Assembly: GCA_003157175.1 (NCBI GenBank)
Contig: PMIQ01000104.1
Location: 1,793 to 6,890, forward strand
DNA from: Chloroflexota bacterium
GTDB lineage: Bacteria; Chloroflexota; Limnocylindria; Limnocylindrales; CSP1-4
Reading direction: 5' to 3'
Length of the DNA: 5,098 nt
Positions 1 to 4,685 of this stretch are shown piece after piece (the stretch's first letter is position 1; each line of letters starts with the position of its first letter). A program made the position numbers and the translations under genes. The notes beneath the pieces were generated by a model. It was not told the DNA's origin and did not search any database. It saw only the letters and a list, made by a program, of their open reading frames with translations.

Positions 1-54
1 CCGCTGGGTCTCTGTGCCGGCAACCGGGAGGTACTCGTCCCGATCATCGCCCAT
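1..54 (-). CDS. Start of an unidentified gene, cut by the left window edge
   Basis: Only the first 18 codons are inside the window. They read MGDDRDEYLPVAGTETQR from an ATG at 54-52 and stay open to base 1. The start is chosen because a near-consensus promoter (bases 102-73) would begin transcription about 12 bases upstream of this ATG, and because the gene points the same way as the reductase upstream of it. A weak GGGA lies 3 bases before the ATG, so translation would start from a very short leader. The acidic, polar N-terminus gives no sign of a signal peptide or membrane segment, suggesting a cytoplasmic protein. The family cannot be named from 18 residues. A chance open frame is the alternative, but the promoter placement makes a real start more likely. 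Confidence 0.5.
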   Translation of the reverse strand, partial: MGDDRDEYLPVAGTETQR

Positions 55-72
55 ATTCCCGATGTGGCGCGG

Positions 73-102
73 AGTCTACGGGCAGAGGCGCGTCGGTGTC
101 AA
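73..102 (-). promoter_or_regulatory. Sigma-70-type promoter for the left-edge gene
   Basis: On the minus strand a perfect -35 TTGACA (102-97) is followed after 18 bases by TAGACT (78-73), four of six matches to TATAAT. The expected start near base 66 leaves about 12 bases of leader before the ATG at 54. It lies in the 114-base gap downstream of the reductase stop (169), so the left-edge gene probably has its own transcript as well as any read-through. Confidence 0.6.
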
Positions 103-168
103 CCGAGGCCGCCCGGCAGCGGGCGCAGACGACCTGGACACGCGGCCCATCCGGCCCAGCCGCCGCGG

Positions 169-1110
169 CTACCAGTATTCCTCGGTGTGGAGCGTGCCGA
201 TGTCGTGGCCTTTGTCGCGGACGAAGCCGCGCGCCTCCGCCCAGCCGATAACGGTCTCGATCATTCCCGGGTTGCCGCACAGGAAGATGTCGAAGTTCTC
301 GGGCGTCAGCGGCAGGCCGGTCTCATCCTCGATCGCGCTCGAGGCGATGACGTTCTGGAGATAGCCGCTCCGGCCTCGCCAGGTGACGTCTTCGGCCGGT
401 CGCGTGATCACCGGGACGTAGTGGAAGTTGCGGCAATGGCGGGCCAGGCCGGTCAGCTCCGTGCGGTAGCCGAGGTCCCACGAAAAGCGCGCTCCGTGGA
501 CCACCACGAACTGGCGCGGGCCGTTGCAGACGAGCTCGCTGCGCAGCATCGACATGTAGGGCGCAAGACCGGTGCCGGTGCCGATCATCAGCACCTGCTT
601 GCCCGGCGCGACCTTGTCGAGCGTGAAGACGCCGACCGCCTTGGGCCCGACGTACACGCGATCGCGGACCTTGAGGCTGAAGAGCCGCGGGGTCAGCTCG
701 CCGCTCATCACGAGGGTCAGGTAGAACTCGACGTACTCGTCGGCGCGGCTTTCCGACGCGATCGAATAGGCGCGACGGATCATTCGATCGGGGTCGACGA
801 CGGCGCCGGAGATGGCGGCAGCCTGGGCATCGACGGCGGCCTGGCTCTCGGCCGTACCCGCGACGGCGGCCGCGGCTCCGACACCCGGCGAGTCGAGGCG
901 CGGCGATTCGAGGCGCGCCCCCGCGACGACGCTCGGCTCCGATTCGCCCTCCGCCTCATCGACACGCGGCGCCGAGGCCTTGACGCCCAGAACGACGTAC
1001 TGGCCGGCCTTGAACTCGAACGGCAGCTTGTCCGGGACGACCCGCAATATGATCAGGCCGGGTGCCACCTCCACCCGACCCGACACCGTTGCGTTGTACT
1101 CAGCCGCCAT
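169..1110 (-). CDS. fpr: Ferredoxin/flavodoxin-NADP(+) reductase with an expanded FAD lobe
   Basis: A 313-residue FAD enzyme that should move electrons between NADPH and ferredoxin or flavodoxin in the cytoplasm. The FAD lobe has AGQYVVLGV (35-43) and the flavin motif RRAYSIAS (112-119). The NADP lobe has GTGTGLAP (177-184), HGAR (205-208), WRGRSGY (244-250) and FLCGNPGM (276-283). The chain ends in Tyr-Trp, as in bacterial Fpr, where the C-terminal aromatic covers the flavin. Family members usually have about 250-270 residues; the excess is an Ala/Ser/Glu/Pro-rich segment at about 45-105, just before the RxYS motif. ATG 1110 is preferred because GGAGG lies 6 bases upstream; an 88-residue in-frame extension up to 1374 runs over the promoter and has no reductase homology. 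The family call is firm; the physiological partner and the symbol are inferred. Confidence 0.93.
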   Translation of the reverse strand: MAAEYNATVSGRVEVAPGLIILRVVPDKLPFEFKAGQYVVLGVKASAPRVDEAEGESEPSVVAGARLESPRLDSPGVGAAAAVAGTAESQAAVDAQAAAISGAVVDPDRMIRRAYSIASESRADEYVEFYLTLVMSGELTPRLFSLKVRDRVYVGPKAVGVFTLDKVAPGKQVLMIGTGTGLAPYMSMLRSELVCNGPRQFVVVHGARFSWDLGYRTELTGLARHCRNFHYVPVITRPAEDVTWRGRSGYLQNVIASSAIEDETGLPLTPENFDIFLCGNPGMIETVIGWAEARGFVRDKGHDIGTLHTEEYW

Positions 1111-1165
1111 GCTGACCTCCGATGTGCCAGGTCGGTCGGGATGCTTGTGCCTTCCCGTGGAGAGA

Positions 1166-1194
1166 AGGATACGGGGCCGGAGAGGCGGTGTCAG
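1166..1194 (-). promoter_or_regulatory. Sigma-70-type promoter for the ferredoxin-NADP reductase
   Basis: The minus strand carries CTGACA (1194-1189, five of six to TTGACA), a 17-base spacer and TATCCT (1171-1166, four of six to TATAAT). Transcription would begin near 1159, giving a leader of about 50 bases that contains the GGAGG ribosome binding site at about 1121-1117. It lies in the 188-base gap after the DUF3298 gene, so the reductase need not be co-transcribed with it. No convincing U-tract terminator is visible in that gap. Confidence 0.5.
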
Positions 1195-1298
1195 GAGATC
1201 GAGATTTCGGCGGGACAGGAATCGCGTTCGAGCAGATTGAGCGGCGGCGGCGCAGGAACTCCACGCCGTCGCGGCCGGGTCGTTCGCCCGGGTCGCGG

Positions 1299-2204
1299 TC
1301 AGCCCGGCGTCGGGAGTCCGGCCAGTCGAGCGGCCGGTCCATTCGGTTGCATGACGCCCTTGAGACTCGCCCACGGAATCGAGACGGAGGGCATCCCGAC
1401 CGCGGCCGTGCCCACCTGGAACTCGGCGAAGACGACCTTGAGACCGGCCGGCGTAAGAGCCCAGTCGTCGAAGTTATCGGCCACCGCGCCCGCTCCGGCG
1501 GCAACGAGGGTGGCGTCATAGCGCTTGCCCAGCGACTTGCGCAGCTGCTCCTGGGATTGTTGGGAGATGATCGCCACGGCCGCCTGCGTGTCGAGGAAGA
1601 TCTGGCCGAAGTCGAGGCGCTGGCCGCTGTCCAGCGCGTAATTCACGGTCTCGATGTTGATGGACGGATGGCCCGGTGCCGTGTCGTCGACCCACTTCAG
1701 CGTGAAGCTCACCAGGTCCCACGACACCATGTCGACCGTGAACGTGCCGGTCAGGTTGTTGGTCTTGCCGGGCAGCTGCTGCTGGACCGCGGGACCCTCT
1801 TCGAACGTCGCGATCCGCGTCGTGACCTCGTCTACGATGTCCTGGTTCACGACGCCCGCCAGCGGCGTGCTCCCGGTCCGGAGCTGCGGGTAGCGCCAGA
1901 CCACGAACCAGATTCGGTGGGGATCGCGGTCACCCTTGTAGATCGTGAGGACGACAGGGGGCGTGGAGGGGAGCGGGACGGTCGGCACCGGAGTGTCGGT
2001 CTCGGTCGCAAGGGCAGGTCCGGACGGCGCGGTCGTGCTAGCCGTGGGCTTGACTACGGGCAGGGAGGGGGGCTCAAACGTCGCGCCGGCCTGCGTGTTC
2101 CCAAGGATCGTCATGGCGGTGGTCACGGCGACGAGAGCCACGAGCGCCAGAGCCGCAATCGGGAACAGGCCCTTGATTCGTCCTAGAAAGTGACTCGGCT
2201 CCAT
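1299..2204 (-). CDS. Membrane-anchored DUF3298 (RsiV-like) extracytoplasmic protein
   Basis: A 301-residue protein with a short cytoplasmic N-terminus, one hydrophobic helix (about 12-34), a Pro/Thr/Ser-rich linker (about 44-83) and a folded outer domain. The second half fits DUF3298, the C-terminal domain of the Bacillus anti-sigma factor RsiV and of PdaC: WRYPQL (103-108), SFTLKW (166-171), GHPS (178-181), ALDSGQRLDFGQIF (190-203), NFDDWALTPAGL (244-255), then FQVGTAAVG and IPW (262-278). In RsiV this domain senses lysozyme; here the ligand is unknown. No sigma-binding segment is recognisable in its few cytoplasmic residues, so it is not called an anti-sigma factor. ATG 2204 is chosen, with CATACT six bases upstream suggesting a leaderless message; an in-frame TTG at 2231 with GGAG only one base away is the alternative. 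It diverges from the small gene and sigma module to its right. Confidence 0.82.
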   Translation of the reverse strand: MEPSHFLGRIKGLFPIAALALVALVAVTTAMTILGNTQAGATFEPPSLPVVKPTASTTAPSGPALATETDTPVPTVPLPSTPPVVLTIYKGDRDPHRIWFVVWRYPQLRTGSTPLAGVVNQDIVDEVTTRIATFEEGPAVQQQLPGKTNNLTGTFTVDMVSWDLVSFTLKWVDDTAPGHPSINIETVNYALDSGQRLDFGQIFLDTQAAVAIISQQSQEQLRKSLGKRYDATLVAAGAGAVADNFDDWALTPAGLKVVFAEFQVGTAAVGMPSVSIPWASLKGVMQPNGPAARLAGLPTPG

Positions 2205-2210
2205 GGCACG

Positions 2211-2216
2211 AGTATG
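2211..2216 (-). promoter_or_regulatory. Possible -10 element of a leaderless DUF3298 transcript
   Basis: CATACT (2216-2211) matches four of six bases of TATAAT and ends six bases before the ATG at 2204, the spacing expected when transcription starts on the start codon. No Shine-Dalgarno precedes that ATG. No clear -35 is seen, so the call is weak. Confidence 0.3.
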
Positions 2217-2263
2217 TACCGACGGGCGCAATCTCCGCTTGTCGGCGGCCCTGGCGGCGCCCT

Positions 2264-2284
2264 CCGGGCCTCCTCCCGGCCCGG
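2264..2284. repeat. Perfect 7-bp GC inverted repeat in the divergent spacer
   Basis: CCGGGCC (2264-2270) and GGCCCGG (2278-2284) form a perfect all-G/C stem with a 7-base loop, about 22 bases before the ATG of the plus-strand small ORF at 2306. In RNA it would be a stable hairpin in that leader; in DNA it is a dyad between two divergent genes. No run of T follows, so it is not a typical intrinsic terminator. Confidence 0.5.
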
Positions 2285-2305
2285 CCGCGCATAAGCGGGA
2301 GCGCC

Positions 2306-2521
2306 ATGTATCGCCTCCTGAGTGCCTGGGCGCACGGCCTCCAGTGGCCGCTGGCGACCGCGATCCTCGTGCCGATTGAGGACGGTCCGATGGTGCCTGG
2401 CGGGGGGATCGGCCGGTTTAGCGCGAACGACGAGATGACCGCCGTCTACACGTCCGTCGCCGTAAGGCTCGCGAATGCCGCGCTTCACGAGCTGATGGCC
2501 TATCGCGGGCTGACGCTCTAG
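2306..2521 (+). CDS. Small hypothetical protein, 71 residues
   Basis: The family is not recognised. The protein has a moderately hydrophobic N-terminus (about 1-24, including WPLATAILVPI) followed by a Gly/Met-rich stretch and an amphipathic C-terminal half (about 43-66, TAVYTSVAVRLANAALHEL). There are no cysteines and no convincing signal peptide. Support comes from GGGAG 4 bases before the ATG and from third codon positions that are G or C in about 86 percent of codons, like the neighbouring genes. It diverges from the DUF3298 gene and ends about 140 bases before the sigma factor. The close RBS and the short length leave room for a chance ORF, although no competing minus-strand gene here looks better. 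Confidence 0.5.
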   Translation: MYRLLSAWAHGLQWPLATAILVPIEDGPMVPGGGIGRFSANDEMTAVYTSVAVRLANAALHELMAYRGLTL

Positions 2522-2588
2522 GCGCACAGGCCCCGACGGTGTCCGGCATAGGCCGCGGCGGCCCCGGCTACCCAATGCAGGGCACAAT

Positions 2589-2614
2589 GAACTTTCGTTG
2601 CTCGCTCGCAGTCT
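2589..2614 (+). promoter_or_regulatory. ECF-type promoter upstream of the sigma factor
   Basis: GAACT (2589-2593) and AGTCT (2610-2614) are separated by 16 bases, resembling the AAC-type -35 and GTC-type -10 recognised by many ECF sigma factors. Transcription would start around 2620. That is only about 7 bases before the ATG at 2627 but about 43 bases before the GTG at 2663, which fits the GTG start. An ECF-type site ahead of its own sigma gene suggests positive autoregulation. Confidence 0.42.
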
Positions 2615-2652
2615 GGATAGGCCGCAATGGAGAGCTGCACTTTGTCCATTCC

Positions 2653-2665
2653 GGAGGCGCATGTG
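2653..2665 (+). promoter_or_regulatory. Ribosome binding site that fixes the sigma factor start at GTG
   Basis: GGAGG (2653-2657) stands 5 bases before GTG 2663. The in-frame ATG at 2627 has nothing comparable. An out-of-frame ATG at 2661 is followed at once by TGA (ATGTGA), so a start-stop codon pair overlaps the GTG. Confidence 0.6.
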
Positions 2666-3187
2666 AGCCAAGGGTCGCTCGGCCCGCTCGATGAGGCCGA
2701 CGCCGCGTTGTTGCGCGTCGAGTTTGTCCGACTCGCCTCCCGTCATCTCGACGGCGCATACAAGCTGGCCGGATACATGCTCGGCGACGCTGGCGAGGCG
2801 GAAGACGCGCTGCAAGAGGTGCTCATTCGCGCCTGGCGGGCATGGCCCAAGCTGCGTAGCCCCGACAGCATCGGGCCCTGGCTCGACCGGATCGTGGCCA
2901 ACGTCTGCAAGACCCGCATCCGGAGACGCAAAGGGGTAAGCACTCTCGCCTTCGACGATGGCTTGCAGGTAGCCGCAGTCGATCCCTTTCGGGCCACTCT
3001 CGCCCGTGACACCGTGGGCAGAGCACTAGACCGGCTGTCGGCGGAACAACGCGTCGTCGTGGTGCTCCGGTACTGGCGCGACATGCCGCTCGAACAGATC
3101 GCGACCAGGCTGGATATCCCGCTCGGGACGGTGAAGTCGAGGCTCCATTACGCCCTCAAGCTGCTCGGGCAGGAGATCGACCGATGA
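2663..3187 (+). CDS. ECF-family RNA polymerase sigma factor
   Basis: A 174-residue protein of normal ECF length that directs RNA polymerase to a set of promoters, probably in response to envelope stress. Sigma region 2 covers about 21-90, with the helix AEDALQEVLIRAWRAW (46-61) that engages the polymerase clamp and contributes to -10 recognition. Region 4 covers about 121-170, with LSAEQRVVVVLRYWRDM (125-141) and the recognition helix IPLGTVKSRLHYAL (152-165). Regions 1 and 3 are absent, as expected for ECF factors. GTG 2663 is preferred over ATG 2627, which would add 12 residues, because GGAGG sits 5 bases ahead of it. Its stop overlaps the start of the next gene (ATGA at 3184-3187), so the pair is translationally coupled. 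The subgroup cannot be assigned by eye. Confidence 0.93.
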   Translation: MSQGSLGPLDEADAALLRVEFVRLASRHLDGAYKLAGYMLGDAGEAEDALQEVLIRAWRAWPKLRSPDSIGPWLDRIVANVCKTRIRRRKGVSTLAFDDGLQVAAVDPFRATLARDTVGRALDRLSAEQRVVVVLRYWRDMPLEQIATRLDIPLGTVKSRLHYALKLLGQEIDR

Positions 3188-3876
3188 GATTGCTCGGACG
3201 CCACGGAAGGTCGGCGCAGCGTCCCACGCTTGACGCTCGATTGCACGAGATCTTCGACGACAAACGCACGCCGGGCGCACCGGACACGCTGTACAACTAC
3301 GTGAGGGAGATATCAATGAGCACGCCGACCGAAGGACCCGCCTGGTATCGGCGGACTTGGAACGGACTCGGCAGGGGCGCCCGTTCGGCGGCGCTGCTGG
3401 CTGCAGTCGTTGCGATCGTGGCCGTGGGGCTTGGGGTCGCCGTGGTCCTTCCACGCGGTACCGGCATCGGCGCCGGCCCGACGGCGCAGCCAAGTCCGAT
3501 TGCAGTTCCAAGCGCGCCGCCCGGGTGGAGATACGAAGAGGCATTCGGATCGCCCGGCGCGGATGGCCTCTCGGTCGCTGCCAACCTGCCGCAACCTGCT
3601 CCCAAGATTGCAATCCATGTCATATGCAGCGGGCCTGACGAAGTCATCGTCCTGGTCAGCACAGCTGCGGAAATCAGCCCGCTTGGGAGCCAGCCACTGC
3701 AAGCTGCGGAGTTCTCGTGCCCGGGAGAGGGCCGTGTTGAATTGACGGCGACCAGCGGGGCCTTCCAGTCCGTCTCCGCGGTCGCGGTCCGCAACCCATT
3801 GAGCATCGTCGACACGAACTTCACAGTCAGCATCGAGGTTCCGGACGCAACGCCAACCGCATCGCCATCGCCCTAG
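3184..3876 (+). CDS. Probable anti-sigma factor, single-pass membrane protein without a zinc motif
   Basis: A 230-residue protein whose ATG overlaps the sigma factor stop. AGGAG (3171-3175) lies 8 bases upstream. Residues 1-67 should be cytoplasmic, with a charged helical stretch (about 16-43, LDARLHEIFDD to YVREI) that could bind the sigma factor. One transmembrane helix follows (about 68-89), then a Pro/Ser linker (about 98-113) and a small beta-rich outer domain with two cysteines (148 and 179) that could form a disulphide. It ends in a Thr/Ala/Ser/Pro tail. Position and topology argue for an anti-sigma role. However, there is no HxxxCxxC zinc anti-sigma motif and no cysteine before residue 148, and the outer domain is not recognised. 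An internal in-frame ATG at 3316 has its own GGGAG, so a form lacking the first 44 residues is possible. Confidence 0.75.
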   Translation: MRLLGRHGRSAQRPTLDARLHEIFDDKRTPGAPDTLYNYVREISMSTPTEGPAWYRRTWNGLGRGARSAALLAAVVAIVAVGLGVAVVLPRGTGIGAGPTAQPSPIAVPSAPPGWRYEEAFGSPGADGLSVAANLPQPAPKIAIHVICSGPDEVIVLVSTAAEISPLGSQPLQAAEFSCPGEGRVELTATSGAFQSVSAVAVRNPLSIVDTNFTVSIEVPDATPTASPSP

Positions 3877-3887
3877 CCTCGCGATCC

Positions 3888-3905
3888 GTGGCGGCGGGCT
3901 GCCAC
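3888..3905. terminator. Weak hairpin between convergent genes
   Basis: GTGGC (3888-3892) and GCCAC (3901-3905) pair around an 8-base loop in the 67-base gap between the anti-sigma stop and the convergent helix-turn-helix gene. Its position suits a bidirectional terminator, but the stem is short and no T-run follows on either strand. Confidence 0.25.
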
Positions 3906-3943
3906 ATGGCATATCGGGCCAGACCGGCGCATCACGGGCTGAT

Positions 3944-4234
3944 TCACCGGCCCGGCCGGAAATGGGCCCCCTGCTCAGTTGCGGCGAGTTCAGCGATTGC
4001 CGACGCGGGAACGAGGCGACGACGACCAACCTTAACCGACCGGAGGCGGCCGGCGCCGATCGCGGCGTAGATGCTCGTCCTGCCGACTCCTGCGAGGGCG
4101 GCTGCCCGATCGATCGAGAGCAGTTGCTCGGGTCCGGCGTCGTGGCTATCGGCCTCGGCACGGACCGCGGCCAGGATCGCAGCGGCCAGGGCGTCGGTGG
4201 CGGCTCGGATGGCGGCTTCGTGATCGGCGGTCAT
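3944..4234 (-). CDS. Excisionase-family helix-turn-helix DNA-binding protein
   Basis: A 96-residue protein. Residues 1-30 form an Ala-rich acidic helix. Residues 38-84 fit the excisionase/MerR-type winged HTH family: LLSIDRAAALAGVGRTSIYA (38-57) is the helix-turn-helix, and GRLRSVKVGRRRLVPASAI (62-80) is the basic wing. Proteins of this type act as recombination directionality factors for integrases or as small repressors. The ATG at 4234 overlaps the stop of a 36-residue ORF (ATGA) and has no good Shine-Dalgarno, so translation is probably coupled. A longer in-frame reading to ATG 4456 is rejected because that ATG lies inside a promoter -10 and the added residues look like an off-frame reading. 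No integrase follows: the next gene downstream converges. Family call is good; the excisionase role is inference. Confidence 0.82.
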   Translation of the reverse strand: MTADHEAAIRAATDALAAAILAAVRAEADSHDAGPEQLLSIDRAAALAGVGRTSIYAAIGAGRLRSVKVGRRRLVPASAIAELAATEQGAHFRPGR

Positions 4235-4341
4235 GACCGGGCGGCTTCGAGCTTCTCGCCATCGCGCGGAAACAGCTTGTCGAGCATCTCGCGGCGGGCC
4301 AAGCCGTCGATGATCAGTACGGCCGTGCGCGTTCGTGACAA
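4231..4341 (-). CDS. Small ORF (36 residues) coupled to the helix-turn-helix gene
   Basis: From TTG 4341 the minus strand reads 36 residues beginning MSRTRTAVLIIDGLARREML and ending EKLEAARS, with its TGA overlapping the ATG of the HTH gene (ATGA at 4234-4231). GGAG (4354-4351) lies 9 bases before this TTG; an in-frame TTG at 4350 would add three residues, and a stop lies just beyond it. Third positions are G or C in about 83 percent of codons. The predicted protein has a short hydrophobic strand (VLIIDGL) followed by a charged amphipathic helix. The family is not recognised. It may be a true small partner of the HTH protein, or a leader peptide that couples its translation. It is too short for standard gene calling and has no ATG start. 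Confidence 0.45.
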   Translation of the reverse strand: MSRTRTAVLIIDGLARREMLDKLFPRDGEKLEAARS

Positions 4342-4451
4342 TTGCGACAACTCCGGTCACAGACTCCAGAGAGACCGAATCGGCCGGACTTGCGCCCGAC
4401 CGATCACCGCGGCGACTCGCATTCCGGGCTTTGAGCCGGTTGCCGATCCTG

Positions 4452-4481
4452 ACCATACGGAAGACCAGCTGGGAGCGTCAA
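4452..4481 (-). promoter_or_regulatory. Sigma-70-type promoter for the small ORF and HTH gene
   Basis: On the minus strand TTGACG (4481-4476, five of six) is followed after 18 bases by TATGGT (4457-4452, four of six). The start would be near 4446, about 105 bases before the small ORF. Two tandem direct repeats begin 5 bases upstream of the -35, the usual place for a regulator site. Confidence 0.5.
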
Positions 4482-4486
4482 CGCGT

Positions 4487-4508
4487 TTTGCGTACCTCTT
4501 TGCGTACC
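4487..4508. repeat. Two tandem 10-base direct repeats, 12-base period
   Basis: TTTGCGTACC occurs at 4487-4496 and again at 4499-4508, separated by TC. On the minus strand this is GGTACGCAAA twice, ending 5 bases before the -35 of the HTH-operon promoter. Exact tandem sites one helical turn or so apart, next to a promoter and near an excisionase-type gene, suggest a binding site for that protein or another regulator. Two copies are too few to call an origin iteron array. Confidence 0.65.
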
Positions 4509-4512
4509 ATCG

Positions 4513-4541
4513 GTTATCCCTGCGCGGGGAGCTTTCGTCAA
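4513..4541 (-). promoter_or_regulatory. Possible second promoter for the HTH unit
   Basis: TTGACG (4541-4536), a 17-base spacer and GATAAC (4518-4513, four of six) lie upstream of the direct repeats on the minus strand. Transcription would start inside the repeats, so a protein bound there could block this promoter while activating the nearer one. Confidence 0.3.
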
Positions 4542-4558
4542 GAAGTGTGGAAACTCCC
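4527..4558. repeat. Imperfect inverted repeat over the distal promoter
   Basis: GGGAGCTTTC (4527-4536) pairs with GGAAACTCCC (4549-4558) with one mismatch and one wobble around a 12-base centre. The dyad spans the distal -35 at 4541-4536. It may be an operator or a transcript hairpin; TT follows it on the plus strand, but no plus-strand gene ends here. Confidence 0.35.
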
Positions 4559-4592
4559 TTCCGCACGAGTCGGGCAAGGAGCACGCAGCGCC

Positions 4593-4634
4593 ATGGTCCG
4601 CGAGGTTGGTGGGATGGTCCGCCGCCTCGGTGGG
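4593..4634 (+). repeat. 21-base tandem repeat, each copy starting with ATG
   Basis: Two adjacent 21-base units start ATGGTCCGC (4593 and 4614) and end GGTGGG, differing at a few central bases. The period is a multiple of three and both ATGs are in frame with the membrane protein at 4686. AAGGAG (4576-4581) lies 11 bases before the first copy. Confidence 0.6.
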
Positions 4635-4685
4635 CTGTCGCCGCGCAGACACACATGGCCCGGGCAGATGGCCTACCTTGGCGAC

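Larger units (their letters stand above)
4342..4685. other. Gene-poor divergent regulatory region
   Basis: These 344 bases separate the minus-strand small ORF/HTH unit from the plus-strand membrane protein. They hold two candidate minus-strand promoters, the tandem direct repeats, an imperfect dyad and a 21-base tandem repeat. Open frames exist on both strands, but none has a start signal together with a recognisable protein. The last 93 bases may be coding if the membrane protein begins at ATG 4593 instead of 4686. Confidence 0.5.

Noticed and set aside
1261..1298. CCGGG/CCCGG hairpin after the DUF3298 stop as a terminator
   Set aside because: Only 5 bp with no U-tract; not distinguishable from background.
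1111..1374. An 88-residue N-terminal extension of the reductase
   Set aside because: It overlaps the promoter at 1194-1166 and the end of the DUF3298 gene, whereas ATG 1110 has GGAGG at good spacing and starts where the reductase fold begins.
64..1521. A 485-codon open frame on the plus strand
   Set aside because: It lies antisense to the reductase and the DUF3298 gene, is rich in Arg/Ala/Gly and has no recognisable domain; the minus-strand frames hold clear family motifs.
1122..2186. A 354-codon open frame on the plus strand
   Set aside because: Antisense to the DUF3298 gene, with the Arg/Gly/Asp-rich composition of a shadow frame.
2205..2231. TTG start at 2231 for the DUF3298 protein
   Set aside because: GGAG is only one base from the TTG, too close for a ribosome binding site; ATG 2204 begins a normal short cytoplasmic tail before the helix. 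Not fully excluded.
2540..2572. GC-rich dyad GGCCGCGGCGGCC as a terminator after the small ORF
   Set aside because: The stem is 5 bp with a 3-base loop and no T-run follows, as expected by chance in such GC-rich sequence.
2183..2815. A 210-codon open frame on the minus strand
   Set aside because: It crosses the divergent spacer, the small ORF and the start of the sigma factor and has no motif.
3313..4161. A 282-codon open frame on the minus strand
   Set aside because: It crosses both the anti-sigma gene and the HTH gene in the wrong frame and is low in complexity.
4235..4456. A 74-residue extension of the HTH protein to ATG 4456
   Set aside because: The ATG is part of the predicted -10 (TATGGT), and the ATGA junction with the small ORF gives a better start at 4234.
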